Below are positions 9,088 through 17,614 of a stretch of 64,000 nt of DNA, piece after piece. Under the pieces are notes generated by a model. That model was not told where the DNA came from. It saw only the letters and a program-made list of their open reading frames with translations, and did no database searches. Where the stretch lies: NCBI RefSeq assembly GCF_900110695.1, contig NZ_FOEH01000001.1, positions 372,001 to 436,000 on the forward strand, given 5' to 3'. This DNA is from Virgibacillus subterraneus. GTDB taxonomy: Bacteria; Bacillota; Bacilli; Bacillales; Amphibacillaceae. Position numbers and translations under genes: made by a program. Within the stretch, counting starts at the first letter, position 1, and the number at the start of each line of letters is the position of its first letter.

Positions 9088-9287
9088 ATCTATATCACCC
9101 TTTCTAAAGATAGCTTTTCTATAACTTAGCAGGATATACACAATCATTAATCTTTCTGATTTGTTTTAGAGAAGACATTAGTACCGCTGTAAACCTCAAA
9201 AGAAATAATAATAAAGTTTATTTTTGTAAACAGTATAAGCAGGAGAAAAATTTTTAAATTAAACGGATAACTGTTAGGAGGAATTTC

Positions 9288-10181
9288 ATGAATAAAAATG
9301 TCATCTTATCATGTGCGGTAACAGGTGCGGGAGATACCACATCAAAAAATCCGAATGTACCTGTAACACCAAAAGAAATTGCGGATTCATCCATTAAAGC
9401 GGCAAAAGCAGGTGCGACGATTGCTCATGTTCATGTACGTGATCCTGAGACAGGAATGCTAAGTCATGATGTGGAGATTTTTAGAGAAGTAGTGGAACGA
9501 ATACGTGAAGCAGATACTGATGTGATTATAAATATTACTGCTGGTGGTGGTGGCGATTGGGTTCCAAGTGATGCTGATCCTACTAAGGGTGGTGAAGGTA
9601 CTGATATGCAAACCCCTGAACAGCGCCATGAGCCTGTGGGTATGCTGTTACCTGAAATTTGTACGCTGGATTGCGGAAGTGTCAATTTTGGAAATCAGGT
9701 TTATGTCAGCCCTACAGACTGGCTGCGAAAACAAGCAAAGCTAATTCAGGAAAGTGGTGTTAAACCAGAACTTGAGTGCTTTGATACAGGTCATGTCAGA
9801 TTTGCCAATCAATTGGTGGAAGAGGGTTTAATTGATGGTGATCCAATGTTTCAATTTTGCCTCGGAATCCCGTGGGGAGCTGATGCCGATGCAGAGACAT
9901 TAGCATATATGAAAGGCTGTGTCGCGGATAATGCTAGCTGGGCTGCGTTTGGTATCGGACGGATGCAAATGCCAATGGTAGCCGAATCAGTTCTCCAGGG
10001 CGGAAATGTTCGTGTTGGCTTGGAAGATAATATCTATTTGAAAAAGGGAACATTGGCGACAAATGAACAACTGGTCGATAAAGCAATTGGAATTGTTCAT
10101 AGTTTAGGGTCAGAAATCATGACTCCACATGATGCACGTGAATTTTTAAAACTTCGTAAACAAGATGGGAAGGCGGATTAA
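9288..10181 (+). CDS. cdhC: 3-Dehydrocarnitine:acetyl-CoA cleavage enzyme (BKACE family)
   Basis: A 297-residue member of the beta-keto acid cleavage enzyme family (formerly DUF849), which condenses a beta-keto acid with acetyl-CoA and splits it to acetoacetate and a new acyl-CoA. Visible are the zinc-site HVHVRDPETG (near residue 47), INITAGGGGDW, and ELECFDTGHV. The next gene encodes a carnitine dehydrogenase-like protein and the third a hotdog thioesterase. This matches the Pseudomonas cdhCAB set, where this enzyme turns 3-dehydrocarnitine into betainyl-CoA. The start has a strong aggagg site. The substrate is inferred from operon context, which is specific. Confidence 0.88.
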   Translation: MNKNVILSCAVTGAGDTTSKNPNVPVTPKEIADSSIKAAKAGATIAHVHVRDPETGMLSHDVEIFREVVERIREADTDVIINITAGGGGDWVPSDADPTKGGEGTDMQTPEQRHEPVGMLLPEICTLDCGSVNFGNQVYVSPTDWLRKQAKLIQESGVKPELECFDTGHVRFANQLVEEGLIDGDPMFQFCLGIPWGADADAETLAYMKGCVADNASWAAFGIGRMQMPMVAESVLQGGNVRVGLEDNIYLKKGTLATNEQLVDKAIGIVHSLGSEIMTPHDAREFLKLRKQDGKAD

Positions 10182-10182
10182 C

Positions 10183-11157
10183 ATGGATGGACATGATACA
10201 TCTCAGATAAAAAACATCACTGTCGTAGGGACTGGCGTAATCGGTAATGGCTGGATTACTCGATTTTTAGCGAACGGTTATCATGTCACAGCAACTGACC
10301 CTGATCCGGCGGCAGAAGAACGAATGCGTGATGCAGTAGAAAAAGCCTGGCCAGCAATGGAGAGGATGGGATTAGCAGATGAGGCATCTATGCATAATTT
10401 ATCATTTGAAACAGACCTTGAAATTGCCCTGACTCATGCTGATTTTGTGCAGGAAAACGTACCGGAGCGTGAGCAGCTTAAGCGAAAAGTCATGGCTGAA
10501 ATTGACCAATACACACCTGAAGAAACGGTGATCGCTTCGAGCACATCCGGAATATTGCCAAGCACACTTCAGGCTGATTGTGCTCACCAGCCAGAGCGCG
10601 TTATTGTTGCTCATCCATTTAATCCAGTATACTTAATACCATTAGTAGAATTGGTTGGCGGCAGTAAAACGGAACTATTTTTTATTGAAAAAGCAAAAGA
10701 CTTATATGATAAACTTAATATGAAACCACTTGTTATCCAAAAAGAAATCGAAGGGCATGTCGCCGATCGGTTAATGGAAGCTATCTGGCGTGAATCGCTT
10801 CATATTGTTAACGATGGTGTAGCAACAACGGAAGAAGTTGATGCATCTATTATCTATGGGCCTGGGTTACGCTGGGCATTGATGGGGCCATTTCTAACAT
10901 TACATATGGGAGGCGGTAAGCAAGGTATGCGTCATTTACTTGATCAATTTGGACCAGCTTTAAAGCTGCCATGGACGAAACTTGTAGCCCCTGAATTAAC
11001 CGACGAATTGGCTGAGAAAGTCATTACTGGGTGTGAAAAGCAGACTGATGGAGTTGAGATGAACAGTCTCGAAGAACGCAGGGATCAATTTTTAATTGAA
11101 CTGCAGCAATTATTAGAAAAATACTGGCCTGGTGCAAATCTTACCGGTAAAATTTGA
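10183..11157 (+). CDS. cdhA: L-carnitine dehydrogenase (3-hydroxyacyl-CoA dehydrogenase family)
   Basis: A 324-residue NAD-dependent dehydrogenase, predicted to oxidise L-carnitine to 3-dehydrocarnitine. The N-terminal Rossmann fingerprint is ITVVGTGVIGNGW (residues 11-23). The catalytic region has ASSTSGILPS and VAHPFNPVYLIPLVE, and the C-terminal helical domain follows from about 185. The ATG at 10183, with ggaagg upstream, is preferred over an in-frame ATG at 10165 inside the previous gene. It is translationally close to its neighbours (1 nt after cdhC). Without context it would be called only a 3-hydroxyacyl-CoA dehydrogenase; the flanking genes make carnitine the probable substrate. Confidence 0.88.
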   Translation: MDGHDTSQIKNITVVGTGVIGNGWITRFLANGYHVTATDPDPAAEERMRDAVEKAWPAMERMGLADEASMHNLSFETDLEIALTHADFVQENVPEREQLKRKVMAEIDQYTPEETVIASSTSGILPSTLQADCAHQPERVIVAHPFNPVYLIPLVELVGGSKTELFFIEKAKDLYDKLNMKPLVIQKEIEGHVADRLMEAIWRESLHIVNDGVATTEEVDASIIYGPGLRWALMGPFLTLHMGGGKQGMRHLLDQFGPALKLPWTKLVAPELTDELAEKVITGCEKQTDGVEMNSLEERRDQFLIELQQLLEKYWPGANLTGKI

Positions 11158-11176
11158 TAGAAAGAGGGAGTTTTAT

Positions 11177-11656
11177 ATGGGAGAAGCAAAAGTAATTATT
11201 AATGATCAGGTTCCAAAAGATTGGATTGACTATAATGGGCATATGAATGATGCTGAATATGTCCGCGCATTTAGCTGGGGCGTCGATCGATTTATGAAGC
11301 TGGTTGGAATTACAGATGACTTTCGCGAAAATAATCACTATACGGTTTTTACAATGGAAAATCATGTTTGTTATCTGGCTGAAATGAAGTTAGGTGAGCC
11401 GTTTGAAGTACATCTGCAAATGCTTGATTATGACGAAAAGCGTGCACATGTTTTTTATGAATTGTATGGGGAAAATGGAAAACGTGCTGCAACAAGCGAG
11501 CAAATGCTGATGGGAATTGACCAAACGTCAGGCAGACCTGCACCTTTTCCAGATGAAATTTTTGCAAAGGTTAAAGATTTAGCAGATAATCATACTCCAG
11601 ATGAAAAGCCCAAAGAAGCTGGCCGAGTAATAGGAATACGAAGCAAGAAGAAGTAA
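11177..11656 (+). CDS. cdhB: Betainyl-CoA thioesterase-like hotdog protein
   Basis: A 159-residue hotdog-fold acyl-CoA thioesterase. WIDYNGHMNDAEYVRAF at residues 14-30 is the 4-hydroxybenzoyl-CoA thioesterase-type active-site pattern. In the carnitine pathway this step releases glycine betaine from betainyl-CoA. The start at 11177 follows aaagagggag; an upstream in-frame ATG lies inside cdhA. It is the last gene of the three-gene operon and is followed directly by a terminator. Together with the divergent BCCT carrier, the set would supply betaine, an osmoprotectant, from imported carnitine. Confidence 0.83.
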   Translation: MGEAKVIINDQVPKDWIDYNGHMNDAEYVRAFSWGVDRFMKLVGITDDFRENNHYTVFTMENHVCYLAEMKLGEPFEVHLQMLDYDEKRAHVFYELYGENGKRAATSEQMLMGIDQTSGRPAPFPDEIFAKVKDLADNHTPDEKPKEAGRVIGIRSKKK

Positions 11657-11664
11657 ATGGTATG

Positions 11665-11696
11665 GACGTTGCTCATGGAGTAGCGTCTTAATTTTT
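11665..11696 (+). terminator. Terminator of carnitine operon
   Basis: The 9-bp stem gacgttgct (11665-11673) with agtagcgtc (11679-11687), including two G-U pairs, is followed by ttaattttt. Confidence 0.65.
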
Positions 11697-11697
11697 G

Positions 11698-11790
11698 AGT
11701 TAAGAAAGTACCAATACTTTCTTACTGAATAAGCGCAACTAAGGATTTTCTATATAAAGGCTGGCGATAAGCCAAGTTTTCAAAATAATG
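11698..11790. repeat. Dispersed hairpin repeat, family A
   Basis: This copy has agttaagaaagta/tactttcttact arms, the tail aataagcgcaactaagg, and the distal block ggctggcgataagccaagtttt. It shows the full proximal and distal parts of the element in the gap between the carnitine operon and an acetyltransferase gene. Confidence 0.75.
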
Positions 11791-11860
11791 GAGCGTTTGA
11801 AAGTTTGAAAGTAACCTTTATACTAAGAAATACAATTAATTTTTAGGGGAGAATGTAAAA

Positions 11861-12391
11861 ATGATTGAGTTAAAGCAATTCGAAAGTACGGATTTCCAAC
11901 AGCTGATCAATTGGATTAACACAGAAGAATTTTTATACCAATGGGGAGGTGCTAATCAATTTGAGTACCCTTTAAGTGAAACCCAATTATTAAACTATAT
12001 TCAGAATGCGAATAGCGAAGACTCCAATACATTTGCATATAAAGTTGTGTATAAAGAATCAGGAAGCACAATTGGTCATATTTCGTTAGGAAGGATTGAT
12101 AAAGCCAACAATAAGGGGCGAATCGGCAGAGTATTAATTGGTGATAAAAGCGTGAGAGGACAAGGGATAGGTCAGCAAATGATTAGAGAAGTCTTAAGCA
12201 TTGCTTTTGAAAAACATAATTTGCACAGAGTGAGTCTTGGTGTGTATGATTTTAATGCTTCAGCAATTGCTTGCTATGAGAAGTCAGGATTTACAAAAGA
12301 AGGGTTACATAGAGAAGCAGCAAAAGTTGGAGATGAGTACTGGAACGTATGGGAAATGAGTATATTGGAGAATGAATGGTTTAAGGAATAG
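11861..12391 (+). CDS. GNAT acetyltransferase (RimJ/RimL type)
   Basis: A 176-residue GNAT-fold N-acetyltransferase that would transfer acetyl from acetyl-CoA to an amine. The acetyl-CoA pyrophosphate loop is seen in GRVLIGDKSVRGQGIGQQM (about residues 89-107), and the C-terminal LHRVSLGVYDFNASAIACYEKSGF is typical of the RimJ/RimL/SpeG-like branch. The substrate is unknown. A good aggggaga ribosome site precedes the ATG. The next gene, 23 nt downstream, is another GNAT protein, so the two may be co-transcribed. Confidence 0.87.
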   Translation: MIELKQFESTDFQQLINWINTEEFLYQWGGANQFEYPLSETQLLNYIQNANSEDSNTFAYKVVYKESGSTIGHISLGRIDKANNKGRIGRVLIGDKSVRGQGIGQQMIREVLSIAFEKHNLHRVSLGVYDFNASAIACYEKSGFTKEGLHREAAKVGDEYWNVWEMSILENEWFKE

Positions 12392-12414
12392 AAGGGTTGG
12401 GGGTCGTGTGAATT

Positions 12415-13161
12415 ATGGAACCTGAAGGAACTATTGGCAGATTAGAAATTTATGCAAAAGTTAAAATTGTGAAAGGTGAAAACTTTGTAACGATTGAAGA
12501 GACAAAGGCATTAACTGCTGAGGAAATGATTGAATTTATATCTAATTTTATTAATGACCTTGAGCTCGGGGAAATCCCCAATGTGAATATTATGGTAAAC
12601 AGTAAATTCACTGAAGAGGTCTATGAAGTGCTTCAAGACAATGATTTTCAGTTTCATGATGAATTGGTCACTGTTTATAAGGAACTTAATGAGGTAGTTG
12701 AACTGGAATCTAATTTTACATTTAAGTCATTACATAGTATTTCGCAACATGAGTTTAGAGAAATTTGGGCAGAATCAATGACCGATTCACTCAATGCCCC
12801 ATCTTCATTAACGCTTGATGAACAAATGAAAAGCCTGGAAATAGAGTTAGGGCCAGACTATAAAGACTCCTGTTTAGTTGCTTATGAGGAAGGGCGGCCA
12901 GTTGGAGTTGCTATTCCACATATTGAACCAGATACCCTGGACGAAGGAAGGCTTTTTTATTTTGGCTTGATTCCAAGCGAACGTGGCAAAGGCAAAAGCA
13001 TCCCCCTTCATAAACTCGCACTGCAGCTGTTAAAGGATGAATTTAATGCTTCCCGTTATATTGGCGGTACGAGTGAAAGTAACCAGCCGATGTTAAAAAC
13101 TTTTATGGCCAATGGGTGTCATGTGATTGAGCGGAATAAGGTTTATAAGAAGATCAGTTAA
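12415..13161 (+). CDS. GNAT acetyltransferase, two-part
   Basis: A 248-residue protein with a C-terminal GNAT domain (about residues 100-245). The acetyl-CoA loop is FGLIPSERGKGKSIPLHK and the terminal segment is GGTSESNQPMLKTFMANGCHV. The first 95 residues look like a degenerate partner domain rather than a second active enzyme. No substrate can be assigned. The start has ggggg about 10 nt upstream, and spacing suggests co-transcription with the preceding acetyltransferase. A 21-bp tandem array begins 54 nt after the stop. Confidence 0.75.
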   Translation: MEPEGTIGRLEIYAKVKIVKGENFVTIEETKALTAEEMIEFISNFINDLELGEIPNVNIMVNSKFTEEVYEVLQDNDFQFHDELVTVYKELNEVVELESNFTFKSLHSISQHEFREIWAESMTDSLNAPSSLTLDEQMKSLEIELGPDYKDSCLVAYEEGRPVGVAIPHIEPDTLDEGRLFYFGLIPSERGKGKSIPLHKLALQLLKDEFNASRYIGGTSESNQPMLKTFMANGCHVIERNKVYKKIS

Positions 13162-13214
13162 GACGAGAAATTTAAACGAAATTATTAATATAATCCAGCG
13201 GAAATCACCAAATT

Positions 13215-13310
13215 GCCGAAGTTCACAATGGAAGCGCCGAAGATTACACTGATTTCGCCGAAGATCACAATTAGGTTGCTCGAAGTTCACAACTAGTTCG
13301 CCGAAGTTCT
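13215..13310. repeat. Tandem array, 21-22 bp unit (gccgaagttcacaa type)
   Basis: Units starting gccgaag recur at 13215, 13236, 13257, about 13278 and 13300, each followed by (a/t)tcacaa-like sequence. The array lies between an acetyltransferase stop and the cobalamin riboswitch. A 95-codon reverse reading frame across it is only a product of the periodicity. A related array lies after nrdF at 17455. Confidence 0.85.
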
Positions 13311-13449
13311 TAAAAATCGTTGCAATTATATTAAAACTTAAATCCTCCATTAAGACTATTTTTACATATCTGTATTGCAAGAAGTAATATTATATGATAG
13401 TCTTTCAATACAATATATTGGTATAAAAATAAAAATAACAACTATATAT

Positions 13450-13735
13450 AGTGTTGCAAGTTAAGGTGACATTTATTGTCATAATAGGGAATCCAGTGAA
13501 AAACTGGAGCTGTCCCCGCAACTGTAAGTGTGGACGAACGAGTAACCCACTGTACCGAAAGCTTCACGGCTACGGTATGGGAAGGACTCTAGTAGATAGA
13601 AGCACGAGCCAGGAGACCTGCCATAGCTTGTAGTTTCAATTCCTCGGGGTAAGAGAAGGTGAAACGATAGAGAGATATATACATATTTTCTGTCGTTCTA
13701 ACCGTTCATCCCCTGGGTGAACGTTTTTTTGTTTT
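13450..13735 (+). promoter_or_regulatory. Cobalamin (adenosylcobalamin) riboswitch with terminator
   Basis: The aptamer is recognisable by ggaatccagtgaaaaactgg, the following gctgtccccgcaactgtaag, and the B12 box gagccaggagacctgcc at about 13607-13623. The expression platform ends in an intrinsic terminator: cgttcatcc at 13703-13711 paired with gggtgaacg at 13715-13723, then seven T. It sits directly before the ribonucleotide reductase operon, so cobalamin binding should cut transcription of the B12-independent enzyme. Confidence 0.96.
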
Positions 13736-13755
13736 AGAAAAAAGGAGGAAAAAAC

Positions 13756-15957
13756 ATGGTAATGACAGCAAATGGGCAAATCTCACAACTGATTGAATAT
13801 GCAACAAAAGGATTAAATATAGACAAGGAAATTTTGTTGGAAAAAGCCAATCGGACCGGAACTACGGAGAATCTGATAAAAATAGCCCTTGAAAATATCG
13901 ATGAAGCCAACCCTGATTGGACCTTTGCAGCTAGCCGTATTTATTTAAAGGAATTATACAAAACTGCTGCAGAAAACAGGGGATACGATGCGAATTTACG
14001 GTACGGAAACTTCTATGAACTTATCAAAACACTTACGGAAAAGGGTATCTATTCAGAGCATTTGTTAAAAACGTATAAGAAAGAGGAAATCGATTATTTT
14101 GCCGAAGTAGTTCAGCCAGAGAGGGACTTATTATTTAACTACTTGGGACTGTACACGCTGGCAACTCGCTACCTTGCAACAGACCATAACAAGAATACAT
14201 ATGAGCTACCACAGGAAAGATGGATGATCATTGCGATGTACTTAATGCAGGACGAAGCGCAAGTAAATCGCAGTCATTATGTCACAGAAGCATACTGGGC
14301 GTTGAGTAATTTATATATGACGGTTGCCACACCAACATTAACAAATGCTGGTAAATCGCACGGTCAGCTGTCCAGCTGTTTTATCGACACAGTAGATGAC
14401 AGTTTGCAGTCTATCTATGACAGTAATACTGACATTGCTAAGCTTTCCAAAAATGGTGGAGGAATTGGCGTTTACATGGGGAAAATCCGTAGCCGCGGCA
14501 GTTCAATTAAGGGATACAAGAATATGTCCAGCGGTGTCGTTCCATGGATTAAGCAACTCAACAATACCGCTGTTAACGTAGACCAGCTAGGGACACGAAA
14601 AGGTGCGATCGCTATCTATCTGGATGTATGGCATAAAGATATTGAGCCATTTCTCGACTTGAAATTAAATAATGGTGATGATCGTATGCGCGCCCATGAT
14701 ATTTTCACGGGTGTCAGCTTACCGGATTATTTTATGGAACAGGTAGAAAACCGCGGTGATTGGCATTTATTTGATCCGCATGAAGTTCGTCAGGTTATGG
14801 GTTATTCGCTGGAAGACTTTTATGATGAGGAAAAAGGCGATGGCACATGGCGTCAAAGGTATCTGGAATGTGTGCAATCGACGGAGCTATCGAGAAAAGT
14901 CGTGCCGGCAATAGATATTATCAAACGGATTATGAAATCACAGCTTGAGTCGGGAACACCATTCATGTTTTACCGTGATGAAGTAAACCGAAAAAATAAT
15001 AATCCACATAATGGGATGATTTATTGCTCGAATTTATGCACTGAAATTACTCAGAATCAATCACCGACCGAATTTCTGGAGGAGTATGTGGAAGCGGAAA
15101 ATACGATTGTGAAAAAATATAAGACAGGCGATTATGTTGTTTGTAATCTAAGCTCGATTAATTTGGGACAAGCAGTTCCAGATGGTGTGCTTGAGCGGCT
15201 TGTTACTATTCAGGTTCGTATGCTGGATAATGTGATTGACATCAACACATTACCAATCAAGCAAACGCAAATGACAAATCAGAAATACCGTGCTATTGGT
15301 CTGGGAACATTCGGCTGGCACCATCTGCTGGCAAAAGAACATATCCATTGGGAATCAGACGAGGCAGTATCCTATGCCGACAACTTATATGAAAAAATTG
15401 CCTACCTGACAATCAAAAACAGCATGGAACTTAGTAAAGAAAAAGGGAACTATCCAGCATTTGAAGGTAGTAAATGGCAGAAAGGGAGTTATTTTACCGA
15501 AAAGGGCTATACCGATGAAAAGTGGCTGAATCTGAAGCGTGATGTAGCAGATAATGGCATTAGAAATGGCTACTTAATGGCAGTTGCCCCAAATTCATCA
15601 ACATCCATGATTGCTGGCTCGACAGCGAGTATCGATCCAATTTTCAAACCATTTTACTATGAGGAAAAAAAGGATTTCAAGATTGCAGTCACTGCGCCAG
15701 AATTGGATTACCAGTCCTATGATGTTTACCGACGCTCTGCATATATACTTGACCAGCGCTGGTCGATTAGACAGAACGCTGCAAGACAAAAACATATTGA
15801 TCAAAGTATCTCATTCAACTTTTATGTCCCGCACACTATTAAAGCGTCTGTGATGCTGGATTTACATCTCCGGGCATGGAAGGAAGGCCTGAAAACGACC
15901 TATTATGTACGTTCAACAGCTAATGATGTCGAAGAATGTGTGTGGTGTGAGAGTTGA
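13756..15957 (+). CDS. nrdE: Class I ribonucleoside-diphosphate reductase, alpha subunit
   Basis: The 733-residue catalytic subunit that reduces ribonucleoside diphosphates to deoxyribonucleotides. Redox cysteines are present: SSCF near residue 213, NLCTEI near 426, VVCNLSSINL near 459, and the C-terminal shuttle pair in ECVWC at the extreme end. The N-terminus matches only the later part of an ATP-cone-like region; the initial V-x-K-R-x-G strand is missing, so dATP allosteric inhibition may be absent or altered. It is preceded by a cobalamin riboswitch and a strong aaaggaggaaaa site. It overlaps the flavodoxin gene by 3 nt. NrdE-like naming rests on the NrdI-like neighbour; it could also be called NrdA. 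Confidence 0.93.
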   Translation: MVMTANGQISQLIEYATKGLNIDKEILLEKANRTGTTENLIKIALENIDEANPDWTFAASRIYLKELYKTAAENRGYDANLRYGNFYELIKTLTEKGIYSEHLLKTYKKEEIDYFAEVVQPERDLLFNYLGLYTLATRYLATDHNKNTYELPQERWMIIAMYLMQDEAQVNRSHYVTEAYWALSNLYMTVATPTLTNAGKSHGQLSSCFIDTVDDSLQSIYDSNTDIAKLSKNGGGIGVYMGKIRSRGSSIKGYKNMSSGVVPWIKQLNNTAVNVDQLGTRKGAIAIYLDVWHKDIEPFLDLKLNNGDDRMRAHDIFTGVSLPDYFMEQVENRGDWHLFDPHEVRQVMGYSLEDFYDEEKGDGTWRQRYLECVQSTELSRKVVPAIDIIKRIMKSQLESGTPFMFYRDEVNRKNNNPHNGMIYCSNLCTEITQNQSPTEFLEEYVEAENTIVKKYKTGDYVVCNLSSINLGQAVPDGVLERLVTIQVRMLDNVIDINTLPIKQTQMTNQKYRAIGLGTFGWHHLLAKEHIHWESDEAVSYADNLYEKIAYLTIKNSMELSKEKGNYPAFEGSKWQKGSYFTEKGYTDEKWLNLKRDVADNGIRNGYLMAVAPNSSTSMIAGSTASIDPIFKPFYYEEKKDFKIAVTAPELDYQSYDVYRRSAYILDQRWSIRQNAARQKHIDQSISFNFYVPHTIKASVMLDLHLRAWKEGLKTTYYVRSTANDVEECVWCES

Positions 15958-16388
15958 GAAGTTTAGTAGCGTATTTATCATACAGCGGAAACACAAAGGA
16001 AGTAGCGGAAATTATTACTGATCAACTTCAAACAGACAATGTGACTGTTGATATGCATCGGATTGGAATTGATTATCCAATTGATGCTTCTGAATATGAC
16101 CAAATTTTTCTCGGAACGTTCACGTGGGATATGGGTCGTACGCCGGACGAAGTGAAAGATTTTGTGCAGGAGGTTGGCTATAAACCGGAGCATGTTGCTG
16201 TGTTTGGCACTGGTGACACGCAATTCGGCGGGGATACGCTTTTTTGCAGGGCAGTGGATAAATTATCGGCATTTTATCATAGCCAGTGGCCTGGGTTGAA
16301 AATTGAGCAGTCACCACGAGGTTCACAGGAGCACGTAGTAGAAAAATGGGTAGAAGGAGTGTTGCATGATGTCAAAATCCTTGCTTAA
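15954..16388 (+). CDS. NrdI-like flavodoxin
   Basis: A 144-residue flavodoxin with the FMN phosphate loop YSGNTKEVA at residues 10-18 and a TFTWDMGRTPDE loop near residue 60. It starts at a TTG overlapping the nrdE stop (TTGA), so translational coupling is likely, and it overlaps nrdF by 23 nt. Between the two reductase genes it most likely activates the metal centre of the small subunit, as NrdI does for class Ib enzymes, or reduces it. It looks like an ordinary short flavodoxin more than the NrdI of Bacillus subtilis, so the assignment is by context. Confidence 0.85.
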   Translation: MRSLVAYLSYSGNTKEVAEIITDQLQTDNVTVDMHRIGIDYPIDASEYDQIFLGTFTWDMGRTPDEVKDFVQEVGYKPEHVAVFGTGDTQFGGDTLFCRAVDKLSAFYHSQWPGLKIEQSPRGSQEHVVEKWVEGVLHDVKILA

Positions 16389-17412
16389 AAAAGCCAAAAC
16401 ATTGGAACCATTACACCCTAACAAATCAACGGCACTATTCGGAGGGGAAGCAAGTGGAATCCTGAACTGGAACGATATCGCATATCCGCATTGGTATAAA
16501 ATGTATAAACGACTCATCGGAAACTACTGGCAGGCTGATGAAGTAAATATGTCAGGCGACGTACGCCAGTTTTCGCTGCTGACGAAAACGGACCAGGACG
16601 CGTATTTAAAAATTATTGGACTATTATCGACCCTGGATGCACCTCAGACAAGAACGGCACTGCTCTTTTCCTTGTATGCCAGTGACCCATCTGTCCAGTC
16701 GATTATGGCAGTGATTGCTCAGCAGGAAGCCGTCCATAATGAGAGTTATTCCTATGTGCTGTCGTCTGTCGTTTCACTGGATGAACAAAATGAAGCATTC
16801 CAGCTCGGACGCAATGATCCTGTTTTAATCAAGCGGAATGATAATCTCATGCAGCAATACAATGCGTTTGTGGACGAGCCATCAATGGAAAATATACTAA
16901 AAACTATGGTGTATACTGGACTACTTGAAGGTATGTTCTTCTATTCGGGGTTCGCATTCTTTTATAATCTGGCCAGGCAAAATAAAATGGTCGGCACATC
17001 AACAATGATAAGCTATATCAATAGGGATGAACTTGAGCATGGCCGGTTTATTGCTGAATTATTCCGGGCAACCCTGGATGAGAATCCGGAGTTGAATACT
17101 GCTTCATTTTCAGATTGGATATATGAGCAGTTCAAGGAATCGGTTGAACTGGAAACAGAGTGGTCCCGTTATGTGCTGGCAGATGTTGAAGGCATCGATT
17201 TGGATGAAATGTCAGGATACATTAAATACCGTGCGAACAAGATGCTGCGTATGATGGGGCTCAGTGAAATCTATCCTGATCATACAGATAACCCAATGAA
17301 ATGGATCCGTGCTTATGTTGATAACTTCGATGGAACGAAAACAGACTTTTTTGAGCAGAAGTCACGACAATATACGAAGACGAGCGATTTAAATGGATTT
17401 GATGACCTTTAG
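16366..17412 (+). CDS. nrdF: Class I ribonucleotide reductase, beta (radical) subunit
   Basis: A 348-residue ferritin-like subunit that holds the di-metal tyrosyl radical cofactor. All expected residues are visible: Asp91 (TLDAPQT), Glu121 and His124 (QEAVHNESY) with Tyr128 as the radical tyrosine, a later glutamate (EGMFFYSGFAFF), and the final ExxH pair in RDELEH. The metal (Mn or Fe) cannot be read from sequence; the NrdI-like flavodoxin would favour manganese. The ATG at 16366 lies inside the flavodoxin gene with agaaggag upstream. It is under the cobalamin riboswitch as the last gene of the operon. Confidence 0.95.
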   Translation: MMSKSLLKKAKTLEPLHPNKSTALFGGEASGILNWNDIAYPHWYKMYKRLIGNYWQADEVNMSGDVRQFSLLTKTDQDAYLKIIGLLSTLDAPQTRTALLFSLYASDPSVQSIMAVIAQQEAVHNESYSYVLSSVVSLDEQNEAFQLGRNDPVLIKRNDNLMQQYNAFVDEPSMENILKTMVYTGLLEGMFFYSGFAFFYNLARQNKMVGTSTMISYINRDELEHGRFIAELFRATLDENPELNTASFSDWIYEQFKESVELETEWSRYVLADVEGIDLDEMSGYIKYRANKMLRMMGLSEIYPDHTDNPMKWIRAYVDNFDGTKTDFFEQKSRQYTKTSDLNGFDDL

Positions 17413-17433
17413 TTTGGCGTGAGAAGGCTGATT

Positions 17434-17536
17434 GGCTAAAGTAGACACAAAATCGGCTGAAGTAGTCACAAGTTCGGCTCGTATTGTCACAAACTCGGCT
17501 CAAGTTCACAAATTTTCGGCTCGAATGTTCATAATT
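17434..17536. repeat. Tandem array, 21 bp unit (ggctnaagttcacaa type)
   Basis: Units starting ggct recur at 17434, 17455, 17476, 17497 and 17518, a period of exactly 21 bp, with tcacaa in most units. It follows nrdF. The unit resembles that of the array upstream of the nrd riboswitch (gccgaagttcacaa), so related arrays flank the operon. Confidence 0.85.
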
Positions 17537-17577
17537 AGCCAGACAAATGTTTGACCAGGTTTCGTAATTATTACAAC

Positions 17578-17609
17578 AAACGGTGTGCCCCCTCCAGAGC
17601 ACACCGTTT
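17578..17609. terminator. Bidirectional terminator
   Basis: The perfect 11-bp arms aaacggtgtgc (17578-17588) and gcacaccgttt (17599-17609) lie between the convergent nrdF and the reverse-strand gene ending at 17615. Confidence 0.75.
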
Positions 17610-17614
17610 CCCCC

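Noticed and set aside
12415-13161. Second active acetyltransferase domain in the first 95 residues
   Set aside because: No acetyl-CoA loop is visible in that part; it reads as a degenerate partner domain.
13093-13380. 95-codon reverse reading frame over the 13215 array
   Set aside because: Its repeated NCDLRRNQCNLRR-like sequence is a translation of the 21-bp array and overlaps an acetyltransferase gene end; no ribosome site.
13451-13633. 60-codon reading frame
   Set aside because: Lies entirely inside the cobalamin riboswitch aptamer.
17261-17602. 113-codon reverse reading frame
   Set aside because: Covers the nrdF end, the 17434 array and the terminator; antisense to a well supported gene.
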